Of a stretch of DNA of 21,160 nucleotides, positions 1-6,742 are shown one piece after another. Source of the stretch: an uncultured Bacilli bacterium (lineage in GTDB: Bacteria; Bacillota_I; Bacilli_A; RF39; UBA660); NCBI GenBank assembly GCA_910580185.1, contig CAJTWC010000011.1, positions 1-21,160 of the forward strand, read 5' to 3'. Numbering within the stretch: position 1 is the stretch's first letter; every line of letters begins with the position of its first letter. The translations under genes were made by a program, and so were the position numbers. The notes beneath the pieces are model-generated. The model was not told where the DNA came from and ran no database searches. It was given only the letters and a program-made list of their open reading frames with translations.

Positions 1-6
1 TCAAAG

Positions 7-37
7 AAAAAAGCAAACACATTCTTTTTGTGTTCAC
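7..37 (-). terminator. Rho-independent terminator of gltX
   Basis: Read on the minus strand, just after the gltX stop, GTGAACACA can pair with TGTGTTTGC (9 bp with G-U pairs) around a 7-nt loop, followed by six T. This closes the gltX transcript. Confidence 0.8.
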
Positions 38-39
38 TT

Positions 40-1713
40 TTATCTTACAACTTCAATATTTTTTTCTAATTCTTCTATTCTTTTTATAATCCGTGTCTTT
101 CCAAATAGCTTCATAATATCATAAAGGTTAGGTGTCATAGCCTTTGTTGTAAGAGCTACTCTAATTACCATTGAAACATCACCAACGTGTCCCTTATAAC
201 TATCTGGATTTTCTTTATATTCTTTTACTTCTCTTGCGTATCCAAACTCTTCTGATAAATCTTTAATTCTTTCAAACCAAGTTTGTTGGTCATCTTCTTC
301 ATTATAATATTTTTCAATGTAAGTTTTCATTAGCTTAATTATTTCATCTTTATCAGTAATATTCGTAAATTCATAAGTTTTCTCATGCTTATCAAATAGT
401 TCATCATACATATACCAAACAAGTTCTTTAACTTCACTAAACGCAGCATAATCTTTTCTCGGTTTCTTTTGCTCTCTTTCGATGTTTAAAAGGCCAATAG
501 TAAAGTCTTTATACTTAGTTATAAGTTCATAAAACTCTTCATCATACTCTTTTGTATAATTAACAAGCATTTCATAAAATTCAGTAGCTTTAATTCTTGA
601 TAAGTAATTTTTAGAAATATTCATAAGCTTTTCGACGTCAAATAAACCACCTGATTTACTTATCTTATTAAAGCTAAATTCAAAATCATCAATTGTTTTA
701 TCTTTGTTAGCATCCATCCATTGTTCAAAATTAGTATTTGCAAGAGTCATTAAATATAGTTTAACTGCTTCTGTTGGAATTCCTTTTTCATGATAATAAC
801 TCATCGCTGCTTCTGGATCTTTTCTTTTTGAAAGTTTTCTTTTTGTACCATTTTCTTCTTTCATTATTGGAGATATATGCGCATACTTAGGTGGTTTTAC
901 CCTTAACATATTAAATAATTGAACGTGTACTGGAACTGATGGTAACCATTCATCGCCACGGATAACGTGAGTAGTACGCATTAAATAATCATCTACTAAG
1001 TGTGCAAAGTGATAAGTTGGAAGGCCATCTTGTTTCATTATAACTATATCCATATCGTTTTCAGGGAAAGAAACGTTCCCTTTTACAGCATCTTTAACAA
1101 CTATTTTCTTTTGAAAATCACCATTAGATTTAAGTCTAATTACAAAGCTTTCACCATTTTTAATTCTATTATAAGATTCTTCTAAAGGAATTTTTCTACT
1201 TTTAGCATATCTTCCATAATAACCTATTCTATCTTTTCTCTTTTCTTGAGCACTTCTTATTTCTTCTAATTCTTCTTTAGAACAAAAACAAGGATAAGCC
1301 ATACCTTCTTCTATAAAATACTTTATAAATGTGTGATATATTTCTTTTCTATTACTTTGAACATAAGGACCATAAGCGCCTTTTTCCTCAGTTTCACTCA
1401 TAGCACCTTCGTTTATATCAATACCGAAGTTTTTTAAATCAGTTGTAATACCAATAATTCCATTTTCAACTTTTCTTTCCTGATCAGTATCTTCTATTCT
1501 TAAATAAAATATTCCATTGGTATCTTTAGCTGCCTTTCTTTCAATGAAAGCTGCAAGTAATGATCCCATATGTACAAATCCAGTAGGACTAGGTGCAAAA
1601 CGAGTTACAACTGCACCTTCTGGTAAATCTCTTTTTGGATACATTTCCTCATAATCTTTTATGGTTTTAGTAATGTTAGGAAATATTAAATTTGCTAAAT
1701 CTTTATTAGTCAT
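40..1713 (-). CDS. gltX: Glutamyl-tRNA synthetase
   Basis: Class I aminoacyl-tRNA synthetase that charges tRNA with glutamate in the cytoplasm. The HIGH-type signature is seen at residues 41-52 (PSPTGFVHMGSL) and the KMSKS-type loop at about 293-297 (KLSKR). RIEDTDQER near 72-80 and HVIRGDEWLPSVP near 249-261 are typical of GluRS. At 557 residues it is longer than the common 470-490-residue form. It has about 35 extra residues before the first strand, a pattern known from long clostridial-type GluRS. C142 and C144 lie in the insert after the first half of the fold. AAAGGA sits 9 bases before the ATG. It has its own promoter and terminator and so looks monocistronic. In bacteria that lack GlnRS, such an enzyme also charges tRNA-Gln; the window cannot show whether that is so here. 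Confidence 0.96.
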   Translation of the reverse strand: MTNKDLANLIFPNITKTIKDYEEMYPKRDLPEGAVVTRFAPSPTGFVHMGSLLAAFIERKAAKDTNGIFYLRIEDTDQERKVENGIIGITTDLKNFGIDINEGAMSETEEKGAYGPYVQSNRKEIYHTFIKYFIEEGMAYPCFCSKEELEEIRSAQEKRKDRIGYYGRYAKSRKIPLEESYNRIKNGESFVIRLKSNGDFQKKIVVKDAVKGNVSFPENDMDIVIMKQDGLPTYHFAHLVDDYLMRTTHVIRGDEWLPSVPVHVQLFNMLRVKPPKYAHISPIMKEENGTKRKLSKRKDPEAAMSYYHEKGIPTEAVKLYLMTLANTNFEQWMDANKDKTIDDFEFSFNKISKSGGLFDVEKLMNISKNYLSRIKATEFYEMLVNYTKEYDEEFYELITKYKDFTIGLLNIEREQKKPRKDYAAFSEVKELVWYMYDELFDKHEKTYEFTNITDKDEIIKLMKTYIEKYYNEEDDQQTWFERIKDLSEEFGYAREVKEYKENPDSYKGHVGDVSMVIRVALTTKAMTPNLYDIMKLFGKTRIIKRIEELEKNIEVVR

Positions 1714-1738
1714 AAAAACACGTCCTTTCGTAATTTAA

Positions 1739-1767
1739 ATTATACCAAAAATTCAAATTAAAGTTAA
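1739..1767 (-). promoter_or_regulatory. Candidate gltX promoter
   Basis: Minus-strand TTAACT, a 17-base spacer and a perfect TATAAT lie just upstream of the gltX ribosome binding site. The -35 is only a partial match. Confidence 0.5.
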
Positions 1768-1770
1768 GTA

Positions 1771-2709
1771 TTATCTTGCAATTATATATATAGTGTATAA
1801 AACATACATGCCAATCATGATTAATCCTTTAAAAGCCCCTATACGTTTATTTTTAATACTAAATAAGTATACGATTAATCCACTTAATCCCATAAATAAT
1901 ATATCTATAATAGAATCAAAACCTATTACTATACTTTTAATAGAACCTGACATACCAAGAATAAAACAAATATTAAATATGCAAGATCCTATTACGTTTC
2001 CTATTGCGATATCAGTTTCACCTTTTTTAGCAGCAACAACACTTGTTACAAGTTCAGGAAGTGACGTTCCTATAGCAACTACCGTCAAGGCTATTAAACC
2101 TTCACTTACTCCAAAATCTGCTGCTATTTTAGTTGCACTATTAACAACTAAGTTACCACCTAATATAATACCCGCAATACCTACTATAATACATATTATA
2201 TCTTTTATAGAAAACTTTCTTTCTTCTACCCTTTTCATATCATTTCTATTAATATTAAGAATTAAAGAATAAAGATAAACTGCTAAAAAACATAATAATA
2301 CAAGACCATCACTACGAGATAACACGCCTAAATTTTCACCTAAAAAGAAAGGACCTGCTACCATTACAAACAAAACTAAGTATGATAATAAACAAAATAG
2401 AAAATCTTTTAATATTATCTGTTTCTTAGCTTTTAATGGGTTAAACAAAGCACTTACCCCTAGTACTAATAGTATGTTACAAATGTTAGATCCTACAACG
2501 TTTCCAAGTGCCATATCATTTTGGCCCTTTAATGATGAAGTAACTGATACCGCAGCTTCTGGTGCACTGGTTCCAAAAGCAACTATGGTAAGACCAATAA
2601 TAAGAGTTGGTACCTTAAGTGCTTTTGCTAAGTTAGATGATCCATCTACAAAAATATCAGCACATTTAACAAGTAAAACAAAACCTAGTATAAGTAAAAT
2701 ATAATTCAT
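1771..2709 (-). CDS. Ca2+/cation antiporter of the CaCA family (YrbG-like)
   Basis: Inner-membrane cation exchanger that moves Ca2+ or another divalent metal against Na+ or H+. The two inverted alpha repeats are plain: GTSAPE at 46-51 with GNVVGSNICN at 69-78, and GTSLPE at 214-219 with GNVIGSCIFN at 237-246. About ten hydrophobic segments span the 312 residues, the usual size for YrbG-like members. The start is set at the second ATG of an ATG-TTT-ATG run, because GGAGG lies 7 bases before it but only 1 base before the first. A long leader with a metal-type riboswitch and intrinsic terminator precedes it. If that leader senses Mn2+, Mn2+ (or Ca2+/Mn2+) export is the likely role. The family call is firm; the substrate is inferred. 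Confidence 0.92.
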   Translation of the reverse strand: MNYILLILGFVLLVKCADIFVDGSSNLAKALKVPTLIIGLTIVAFGTSAPEAAVSVTSSLKGQNDMALGNVVGSNICNILLVLGVSALFNPLKAKKQIILKDFLFCLLSYLVLFVMVAGPFFLGENLGVLSRSDGLVLLCFLAVYLYSLILNINRNDMKRVEERKFSIKDIICIIVGIAGIILGGNLVVNSATKIAADFGVSEGLIALTVVAIGTSLPELVTSVVAAKKGETDIAIGNVIGSCIFNICFILGMSGSIKSIVIGFDSIIDILFMGLSGLIVYLFSIKNKRIGAFKGLIMIGMYVLYTIYIIAR

Positions 2710-2724
2710 AAACATTCCTCCAAT

Positions 2725-2752
2725 AAAAAATAGACACTATTAAAAGCGTCTA
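2725..2752 (-). terminator. Riboswitch-controlled terminator (expression platform)
   Basis: On the minus strand UAGACGCU pairs perfectly (one G-U) with AGUGUCUA around a 6-nt loop, followed by six U and then the antiporter ribosome binding site. Its 5' arm (2745-2752) shares five bases with the 3' strand of the aptamer closing stem, so the two folds exclude each other. Confidence 0.8.
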
Positions 2753-2856
2753 AAAGTTTTGTATATAACTAAAAGTTATGTAGATATGCGGGTTATAATA
2801 ACCGTTTTGACGCACATTACCATACTAAACAAGTATGTAACTACTTCCTTTTTGAC
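2748..2856 (-). promoter_or_regulatory. yybP-ykoY-like (Mn2+) riboswitch aptamer
   Basis: The minus-strand leader folds as follows. Closing stem GUCAAAAAG with CUUUUAGAC (8 of 9 pairs), then the conserved-looking purine loop GGAAGUAG, a hairpin CAUAC/GUAUG, a stem AUGUGCG/CGCAUAU enclosing UCAAAACG and a GGUUA/UAACC hairpin followed by CCGC, and finally hairpin AUAAC/GUUAU. The order and the loop signatures (GGNAGUAG; CGUCAANNCG facing CCGNC) match my memory of the yybP-ykoY family, known to bind Mn2+. The closing stem uses bases 2748-2752, which are also the 5' arm of the terminator, so ligand binding should favour read-through (an ON switch). The downstream gene is a cation exchanger, as expected. 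Family membership is by eye only. Confidence 0.68.
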
Positions 2857-2867
2857 TATATAAGTTT

Positions 2868-2895
2868 ATCATATTATTTTATATGATTCAAGTAA
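2868..2895 (-). promoter_or_regulatory. Candidate promoter of the riboswitch-antiporter transcript
   Basis: Minus-strand TTACTT, 16 bases, TATGAT. The predicted start falls a few bases before the aptamer closing stem, which supports it. The -35 is weak. From here to the stop of the next gene (about 2896-3065) I see no gene or clear element. Confidence 0.4.
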
Positions 2896-3065
2896 TTTTA
2901 AATATAAGTTAATGATGTACAACCTTAAAACATTCCAAAATATCATAAAATAAATTTCAAAAATATGCTATTTTAATTGAAATAGATTATAAAATCACTT
3001 AAATCTGCTTCCTTAAGAATACTAATATATTTAATATTTAAAAAACTCCATGCCTATTTTATCTT

Positions 3066-3731
3066 CTAATCTGCTTGAACAAAGTTAACTGTTACACTTA
3101 AGTCATTAAACGTTAGATCTCTTTTAGGAAGCTCTGTTGATTCTTCAATTTTATTATATGAACCACCAACAGAATTAATCTCATATTTACCATATCCCAC
3201 TAAAAGAAGAAATTTCCCATAAGCATTTGCTTTTAACAAATTAACATCCGATTCAATACTTGGCACAGCAGATGCCTTAAAACTAATATTCTTATTAACT
3301 TTATCTACATCTTCTTGTGTTACGCTTCCATCATTATCCCAGTCACATGACTCAACGGGCGAAGATAACGTACATAACTCACTTACTTCAATAGATTCTA
3401 TCCTTGCATTTATTGTTCCAGAATTTTTAAGTAAAGTTCCATAAGTAACTATATCCCCTGGTTTAGTAATTGATACACTTATATTGGATATTGATGTTTT
3501 AGTTGCCACATATTCGCTTAAAACTTGTGCAGCACCTTCAGTTTTAACAGTAATTGGTATAGTACCATCTTCATTAGATATGAATCCAACATCCCAGCTA
3601 GCTGCATCAACTGATGCGCTACCGTTTATCGTTAGCGTTTGTGATAAAGCTGCAAACGCAACCGTTAATCCTAGTACTGCTACTACTAGTGCTACTAAAC
3701 TAAGTACCTTTATTTTTCTTCCTTTTTCCAC
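3066..3731 (-). CDS. SipW-cognate/TasA-like exported protein with EF-hand/dockerin-like loop
   Basis: Predicted exported, beta-rich protein of 221 residues. An N-terminal hydrophobic segment (about residues 11-28) is followed by AFAALSQTLTINGSAS. This aligns with the GYA-F-ETLTINGTAS block of the other five cargo-type proteins here and marks a TasA/camelysin-type signal peptide. Unlike them it holds DWDNDGSVTQED (from about residue 130), a D-x-D-x-D-G...D calcium loop of EF-hand or dockerin type, just after two cysteines (C120, C129). The upstream ATG is rejected as start: GGAGG overlaps it and lies 8 bases before the GTG chosen here. It has its own promoter and lies apart from the main locus, beyond two tRNA genes. 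Function is not known; a calcium-dependent surface or fibre accessory protein is an inference. Confidence 0.75.
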   Translation of the reverse strand: MEKGRKIKVLSLVALVVAVLGLTVAFAALSQTLTINGSASVDAASWDVGFISNEDGTIPITVKTEGAAQVLSEYVATKTSISNISVSITKPGDIVTYGTLLKNSGTINARIESIEVSELCTLSSPVESCDWDNDGSVTQEDVDKVNKNISFKASAVPSIESDVNLLKANAYGKFLLLVGYGKYEINSVGGSYNKIEESTELPKRDLTFNDLSVTVNFVQAD

Positions 3732-3766
3732 ATTTATTACCTCCATATTCTATACTATATATGTTG

Positions 3767-3795
3767 ATAATATCATATACCCCTCCCCCCGTCAA
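3767..3795 (-). promoter_or_regulatory. Promoter of the divergent TasA-like gene, with G-tract spacer
   Basis: Minus-strand TTGACG, a 17-base spacer and TATTAT. The spacer starts with five G, an A and four G (GGGGGAGGGG), directly after the G ending the -35 box. This is highly unusual in such A+T-rich DNA. Confidence 0.65.
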
Positions 3796-3802
3796 GTCTT
3801 AA

Positions 3803-3974
3803 AATCGCATAAAAAATAGTATTGACAAATGCAATCCTCAATAATATAAGGTATTACCTGCGTAAGAATTAAATTTTCTGGACTACACAATGATGTGTTA
3901 CAAACTTTAAAAAATTGCCAATTTTCCTAGTAGTTATAACGTTTTTTTGCTTTACGTCAAATTTTTATGCGATT
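3803..3974. repeat. Spaced inverted repeat AATCGCATAAAAA / TTTTTATGCGATT
   Basis: Thirteen bases at 3803-3815 recur as an exact reverse complement at 3962-3974, and similarity continues loosely on the outer side. One copy lies between the two divergent promoters, the other inside the candidate ncRNA. It could be a paired protein-binding site or a trace of local duplication. Confidence 0.45.
3822..3850 (+). promoter_or_regulatory. Plus-strand promoter of candidate ncRNA
   Basis: Consensus TTGACA, a 17-base spacer and TATAAG. It faces away from the minus-strand promoter of the neighbouring TasA-like gene and no plus-strand ORF follows. Confidence 0.65.
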
Positions 3975-4050
3975 GCCTTAGATAAGGTGTGCAAAAAAAT
4001 CAAGATGTAATGCATATAAAAATCAACTTCTTTTAAAAAGTTGATTTTTT
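3857..4050 (+). ncRNA. Candidate non-coding RNA, about 190 nt, family unassigned
   Basis: A near-consensus promoter is followed after about 160 bases by a strong terminator with six T. In between there is no ORF beyond a 6-codon one. Possible local folds are ACACA/UGUGU around AUGA and CCUU/AAGG around AGAU. Possible long-range pairs are CGUAAG with CUUUACG and an A/U-rich block near the middle. Length and a possible rod-like fold would fit a 6S-type RNA, but I cannot confirm a match, and A/U-rich pairing is weak evidence. It would be the only plus-strand gene of the window, ending convergently on the terminator shared with the tRNA unit. Confidence 0.42.
4018..4050. terminator. Bidirectional terminator between ncRNA and tRNA unit
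   Basis: AAAAATCAACTT and AAGTTGATTTTT form a 12-bp stem around an 8-nt loop, with U-tracts in both directions. It can end both the minus-strand tRNA transcript and the plus-strand candidate ncRNA. Confidence 0.8.
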
Positions 4051-4094
4051 GCTTAAATTCCAACCTTTTTTAAGAGGCTGAATGTATTTTCTAC

Positions 4095-4171
4095 TGGTGA
4101 CCCGTACGAGATTTGAACTCGTGAATGTCGCCTTGAGAGGGCGATGTGTTAAACCCCTTCACCAACGGGCC
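4095..4171 (-). tRNA. tRNA-Glu, anticodon CUC
   Basis: Full cloverleaf on the minus strand: acceptor GGCCCGU/ACGGGUC, discriminator A and encoded CCA, D arm GUG/CAC, anticodon stem UCGCC/GGCGA with loop CUCUCAA, and T arm ACGAG/CUCGU with loop UUCAAAU. The anticodon CUC reads GAG. It lies 12 bp downstream of tRNA-Gln in one unit. Confidence 0.93.
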
Positions 4172-4183
4172 ATAAACATTTTT

Positions 4184-4258
4184 TGGTTGCCCTGGTAGGA
4201 TTCGAACCTACGCATGTCGGGGTCAGAGTCCGATGCCTTACCACTTGGCGACAGGGCA
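4184..4258 (-). tRNA. tRNA-Gln, anticodon CUG
   Basis: Full cloverleaf on the minus strand: acceptor UGCCCUG/CAGGGCA with the U1-A72 pair usual for bacterial tRNA-Gln, discriminator A and encoded CCA, D arm GCC/GGC, and T arm GUAGG/CCUAC with loop UUCGAAU. The anticodon loop CUCUGAC gives CUG, reading CAG. The anticodon stem UCGGA/CCCGA leaves an A31-C39 mismatch next to the loop. Confidence 0.93.
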
Positions 4259-4271
4259 ATTCACAAAAAAT

Positions 4272-4300
4272 ATTATAATACTTTTTTTAATAATTAACAA
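4272..4300 (-). promoter_or_regulatory. Promoter of the tRNA-Gln/tRNA-Glu unit
   Basis: Minus-strand TTGTTA, a 17-base spacer and a perfect TATAAT. The -10 ends 13 bases before the mature tRNA-Gln 5' end, so the primary leader would be very short. Confidence 0.65.
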
Positions 4301-4346
4301 CATAAAATGGTAATTCTATGCACTTTTCTAAAAAAATAGCACTTGG

Positions 4347-5069
4347 CTATTCTTTTTCAGTAATAAGTAATTTATCTATCCAGCCTTTTTTATATTTTAA
4401 AGATATATATCCCATTATGCTAGTTACTAAAGCTCCAATAGAATCAACTATTAGATCCTTCATAGTGTCACAAAGGGCTGCTCTACCAACTAAATTAACT
4501 CCATTTTCTAAAGCAAATTTTTGCATATTAAGATGAAGTAATCCATCAAATGAAAATTCATATATTTCCCAAATAACTCCCATTGTAATAGCAAAGCAAA
4601 GAGAAAATAATGCTACAAAAAACGGAGATAAATTAACCTTTAACTTTTCTTGCTTATTTAATAAATTAACCACGGAAAAACCTAAAGCTCCAAGTGCTGC
4701 ACCACTAAAGGTGTGCAAGATAGTATCCCAGTGCGGAATACGATAATAAAAGTCACGTACTTCTCCTAAGAATATTGCCGCATATAAAAATATAATATAA
4801 ATCATATACATAGAAGATGGAATTATTATTTTCCATTTTTTTGATATAATGCTTGGTATAAATAAAGCAACTATCCCAAGTAAACATTGAATAAGCATCA
4901 AAACGTAATCACTTTTTACTTTTATATTTTCGATATGTAAATCATTACTAACAGGGGATGTAATTATCTTATAAACTATATAACCAAGTGGTATAACAAA
5001 AGAAATAAAAACTATTTTAGCTATTATTTCTTTTACGTTTTTCTTCTTTTTTAACTTTGTCTTCTTCAT
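4347..5069 (-). CDS. YjdF/DUF2238-like integral membrane protein
   Basis: Membrane protein of 240 residues with about six hydrophobic segments after a Lys-rich cytoplasmic N-terminus (KKTKLKKKK). Polar motifs sit inside the membrane region: HWDTILH at 113-119, WEIYEFSFD at 167-175 and DTMKDLIVDSIGAL at 201-214. These are the His/Asp/Glu signatures I associate with the DUF2238 (YjdF) family; the biochemical function is unknown. GGAG lies 10 bases before the ATG. The first 53 bases overlap the end of the DUF5305-like gene in another frame, an unusually long overlap suggesting translational coupling. As third gene behind a TasA-like cargo and the DUF5305-like protein it may help assemble or anchor surface fibres, but that is inference from position. 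Confidence 0.62.
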   Translation of the reverse strand: MKKTKLKKKKNVKEIIAKIVFISFVIPLGYIVYKIITSPVSNDLHIENIKVKSDYVLMLIQCLLGIVALFIPSIISKKWKIIIPSSMYMIYIIFLYAAIFLGEVRDFYYRIPHWDTILHTFSGAALGALGFSVVNLLNKQEKLKVNLSPFFVALFSLCFAITMGVIWEIYEFSFDGLLHLNMQKFALENGVNLVGRAALCDTMKDLIVDSIGALVTSIMGYISLKYKKGWIDKLLITEKE

Positions 5070-6150
5070 TAGTTTTTAACTCCAATTTCTTTTCCGAAAT
5101 AGTATGTACGTATAAAATATCATCTTTTAATACGTAGAACCAAGTTTCTTTATCTTTTATTTTTTCATAATTCATTATCGGAAGTAAAAGTTCTCTAGAT
5201 AAATTAAGTATTTCCTTAAACTCATCTATTTTTATAACCTTATATTTTTTAACATCTACCATACTTGATGTATTAACTATGATATCATCATAGTTTCTTA
5301 ATATTTTACCTAACTTTCTTTGATACTCAGACTTATTAGTAAACGAAAATAACCTCTTAAGTAAATAACAAATAATTATAAAAGTTACTATGTTTGCAAT
5401 AATAATATAAGTCATAACAGTTTTGTTTGTCTTAACTAAGTCAGCTTCATAAACGTTTGCTTCCTTAGCATCAGATTTAGGACTTTCTATTTTAACAACT
5501 GAATTACTAAGAGGAATACGAATTAAACTATCATACTTGTTAGTGTATGACGCTCCTCCTACCTTACCATCAAAACCACTTTCGTAAGATATATCTAAAT
5601 AACCATCAACCGCTATTTTAACTTCACTTTGAAATTCTTTTAGCATATCAAGGTATTCATTTAAATATAAATCATAAGAACTAACGCTAGTATATTTATC
5701 ATCGTTAAAATTCATTATCTTCTCATCTAATACTTTTTCCTTATTCATAACTTCAGGATTATTATTCTTATCACTGGACTCTTTATAATAAACTTTTAGT
5801 CTTGCAACTAACTTATTAGTACCAGTTACGTTTGTCTTAGCATTTGACTTAAAATTATATAAAGGAGTTAACCTAACATAATCAATTAAGTCTAAAATAT
5901 ATGCTTCACCAGCGTTTAAATATTCATTTTCAATAAAATTATTTTGTTTTAAAAACACCTTATAATCAATGTTACCACTAGAGGTGTAGCTCATTATTAA
6001 ATTATCTTTATTCTTACTTGATTCAGGCGCTAATCCTTTAAATAAATAACTTAAAAAGGAAAATTGCACAACCATGGCAATAACTAGTAAAAATGAAACA
6101 ATAATTTTTCTAATGCTATTTTTGTTTAAATTAAACTTTTTATTAGCCAT
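5017..6150 (-). CDS. DUF5305-like two-TM membrane protein
   Basis: Protein of 377 residues with one TM near the N-terminus (about 15-37), a long external region (about 40-244), a second TM (245-265) and a cytoplasmic tail of about 110 residues ending in a Lys/Glu/Arg-rich stretch. The start of the external region (residues 60-100: NIDYKVFLKQN, a Leu/Asn-Gly turn, LIDYVRLTPLYNF) resembles DUF5305 proteins, found in archaea and some Firmicutes, often near SipW-type signal peptidases. AGGAGG lies 7 bases before the ATG. It sits 13 bp after a TasA-like cargo gene and overlaps the next membrane gene. Its topology, a sensing or docking ectodomain plus cytoplasmic tail, would suit a membrane platform for exported beta-proteins. 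The domain call is by eye and the function is inferred. Confidence 0.6.
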   Translation of the reverse strand: MANKKFNLNKNSIRKIIVSFLLVIAMVVQFSFLSYLFKGLAPESSKNKDNLIMSYTSSGNIDYKVFLKQNNFIENEYLNAGEAYILDLIDYVRLTPLYNFKSNAKTNVTGTNKLVARLKVYYKESSDKNNNPEVMNKEKVLDEKIMNFNDDKYTSVSSYDLYLNEYLDMLKEFQSEVKIAVDGYLDISYESGFDGKVGGASYTNKYDSLIRIPLSNSVVKIESPKSDAKEANVYEADLVKTNKTVMTYIIIANIVTFIIICYLLKRLFSFTNKSEYQRKLGKILRNYDDIIVNTSSMVDVKKYKVIKIDEFKEILNLSRELLLPIMNYEKIKDKETWFYVLKDDILYVHTISEKKLELKTNEEDKVKKEEKRKRNNS

Positions 6151-6163
6151 GACTTACACCTCC

Positions 6164-6658
6164 TTATCCTTGAACGTAATTAAGCTTTAAAGAAAACTCT
6201 ATTTCCTCATAATCTTCTTTCAAATCATTTTCCCAGGTTACTTTAACGGAAAAGTTAGATTCTTCCCCTGGATTTAACACGGCATCAGTAACGCCTATTC
6301 CACTATATGAAACATTTATTGCGCCACCCTGATTTAATCCAGTTTCAATTATTGATTCTAGTTTAGCAGGAACGTTACCCGTGTTTTTAATCGTAATAGG
6401 AATTATTGCATACGAACCCTTTTTCATTAACTTTGGAACGTTTATGGTAACAAGTTTTTTAGTTTCATCTATTACCGCACTGGCATCAGTACTACCTTCT
6501 TCCGTTATCTTTCCTACTTTTTCAAAAATAACGTCAAAATCCTTAACCGTAGCACTCTTTCCTTTAACAATTACGTTAGTTCTAAAAACAGCATAGCCAA
6601 CAGAAAGAACTAAAACTAATAGTACGCCTAAAAGAACAAAAACATTTTGTTTTTTCAT
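6164..6658 (-). CDS. SipW-cognate TasA/camelysin-like exported protein (third unit)
   Basis: Protein of 164 residues with signal peptide MKKQNVFVLLGVLLVLVLSVGYA, then VFRTNVIVKGKSATVKDFDVIF. The GYA-x-F junction and the DFDV-F strand match TasA/CalY-type proteins cleaved by SipW-class peptidases. The mature part is beta-rich, with the conserved PITIKNTGNVPAKLESI block and a C-terminal EFSLKLNYVQG, both shared with the 171- and 172-residue paralogues upstream. Unlike those it has charged residues (R26, K33) where they carry S and N. AGGAG lies 9 bases before the ATG. It has its own promoter and leads a three-gene unit with the DUF5305-like and DUF2238-like proteins, so it may be the subunit that works with them, for example as anchor or initiator. 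That role is inferred. Confidence 0.8.
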   Translation of the reverse strand: MKKQNVFVLLGVLLVLVLSVGYAVFRTNVIVKGKSATVKDFDVIFEKVGKITEEGSTDASAVIDETKKLVTINVPKLMKKGSYAIIPITIKNTGNVPAKLESIIETGLNQGGAINVSYSGIGVTDAVLNPGEESNFSVKVTWENDLKEDYEEIEFSLKLNYVQG

Positions 6659-6682
6659 ATCCCATTACTCCTATCATAGGAA

Positions 6683-6711
6683 AGTATATCATTTTGTATA
6701 TTTTTTATCAA
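6683..6711 (-). promoter_or_regulatory. Promoter of the TasA-like/DUF5305/DUF2238 unit
   Basis: Minus-strand TTGATA, a 17-base spacer and TATACT, just upstream of the ribosome binding site. It splits the locus into separately transcribed units. Confidence 0.6.
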
Positions 6712-6742
6712 CAATATTTTATAGTTTAACAATAATTTGACA

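Noticed and set aside
1793..2704. Plus-strand open frames opposite the antiporter gene (159 and 76 residues)
   Set aside because: They mirror the hydrophobic codons of the real minus-strand gene, lack ribosome binding sites and have no motifs.
2968..2985. Hairpin CTATTT/AAATAG downstream of the divergent TasA-like gene as its terminator
   Set aside because: Stem is six A/T-heavy pairs and the following T run is broken; I cannot call it a terminator.
3732..3746. ATG start five codons earlier for the divergent TasA-like gene
   Set aside because: GGAGG overlaps this ATG and lies 8 bases before the GTG, so the GTG is the better start.
3933..3960. Minus-strand promoter-like TTGACG, 16 bases, TATAAC inside the ncRNA interval
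   Set aside because: No gene or terminator follows at a sensible distance before the strong promoter at 3767-3795; such matches are frequent in A+T-rich DNA.
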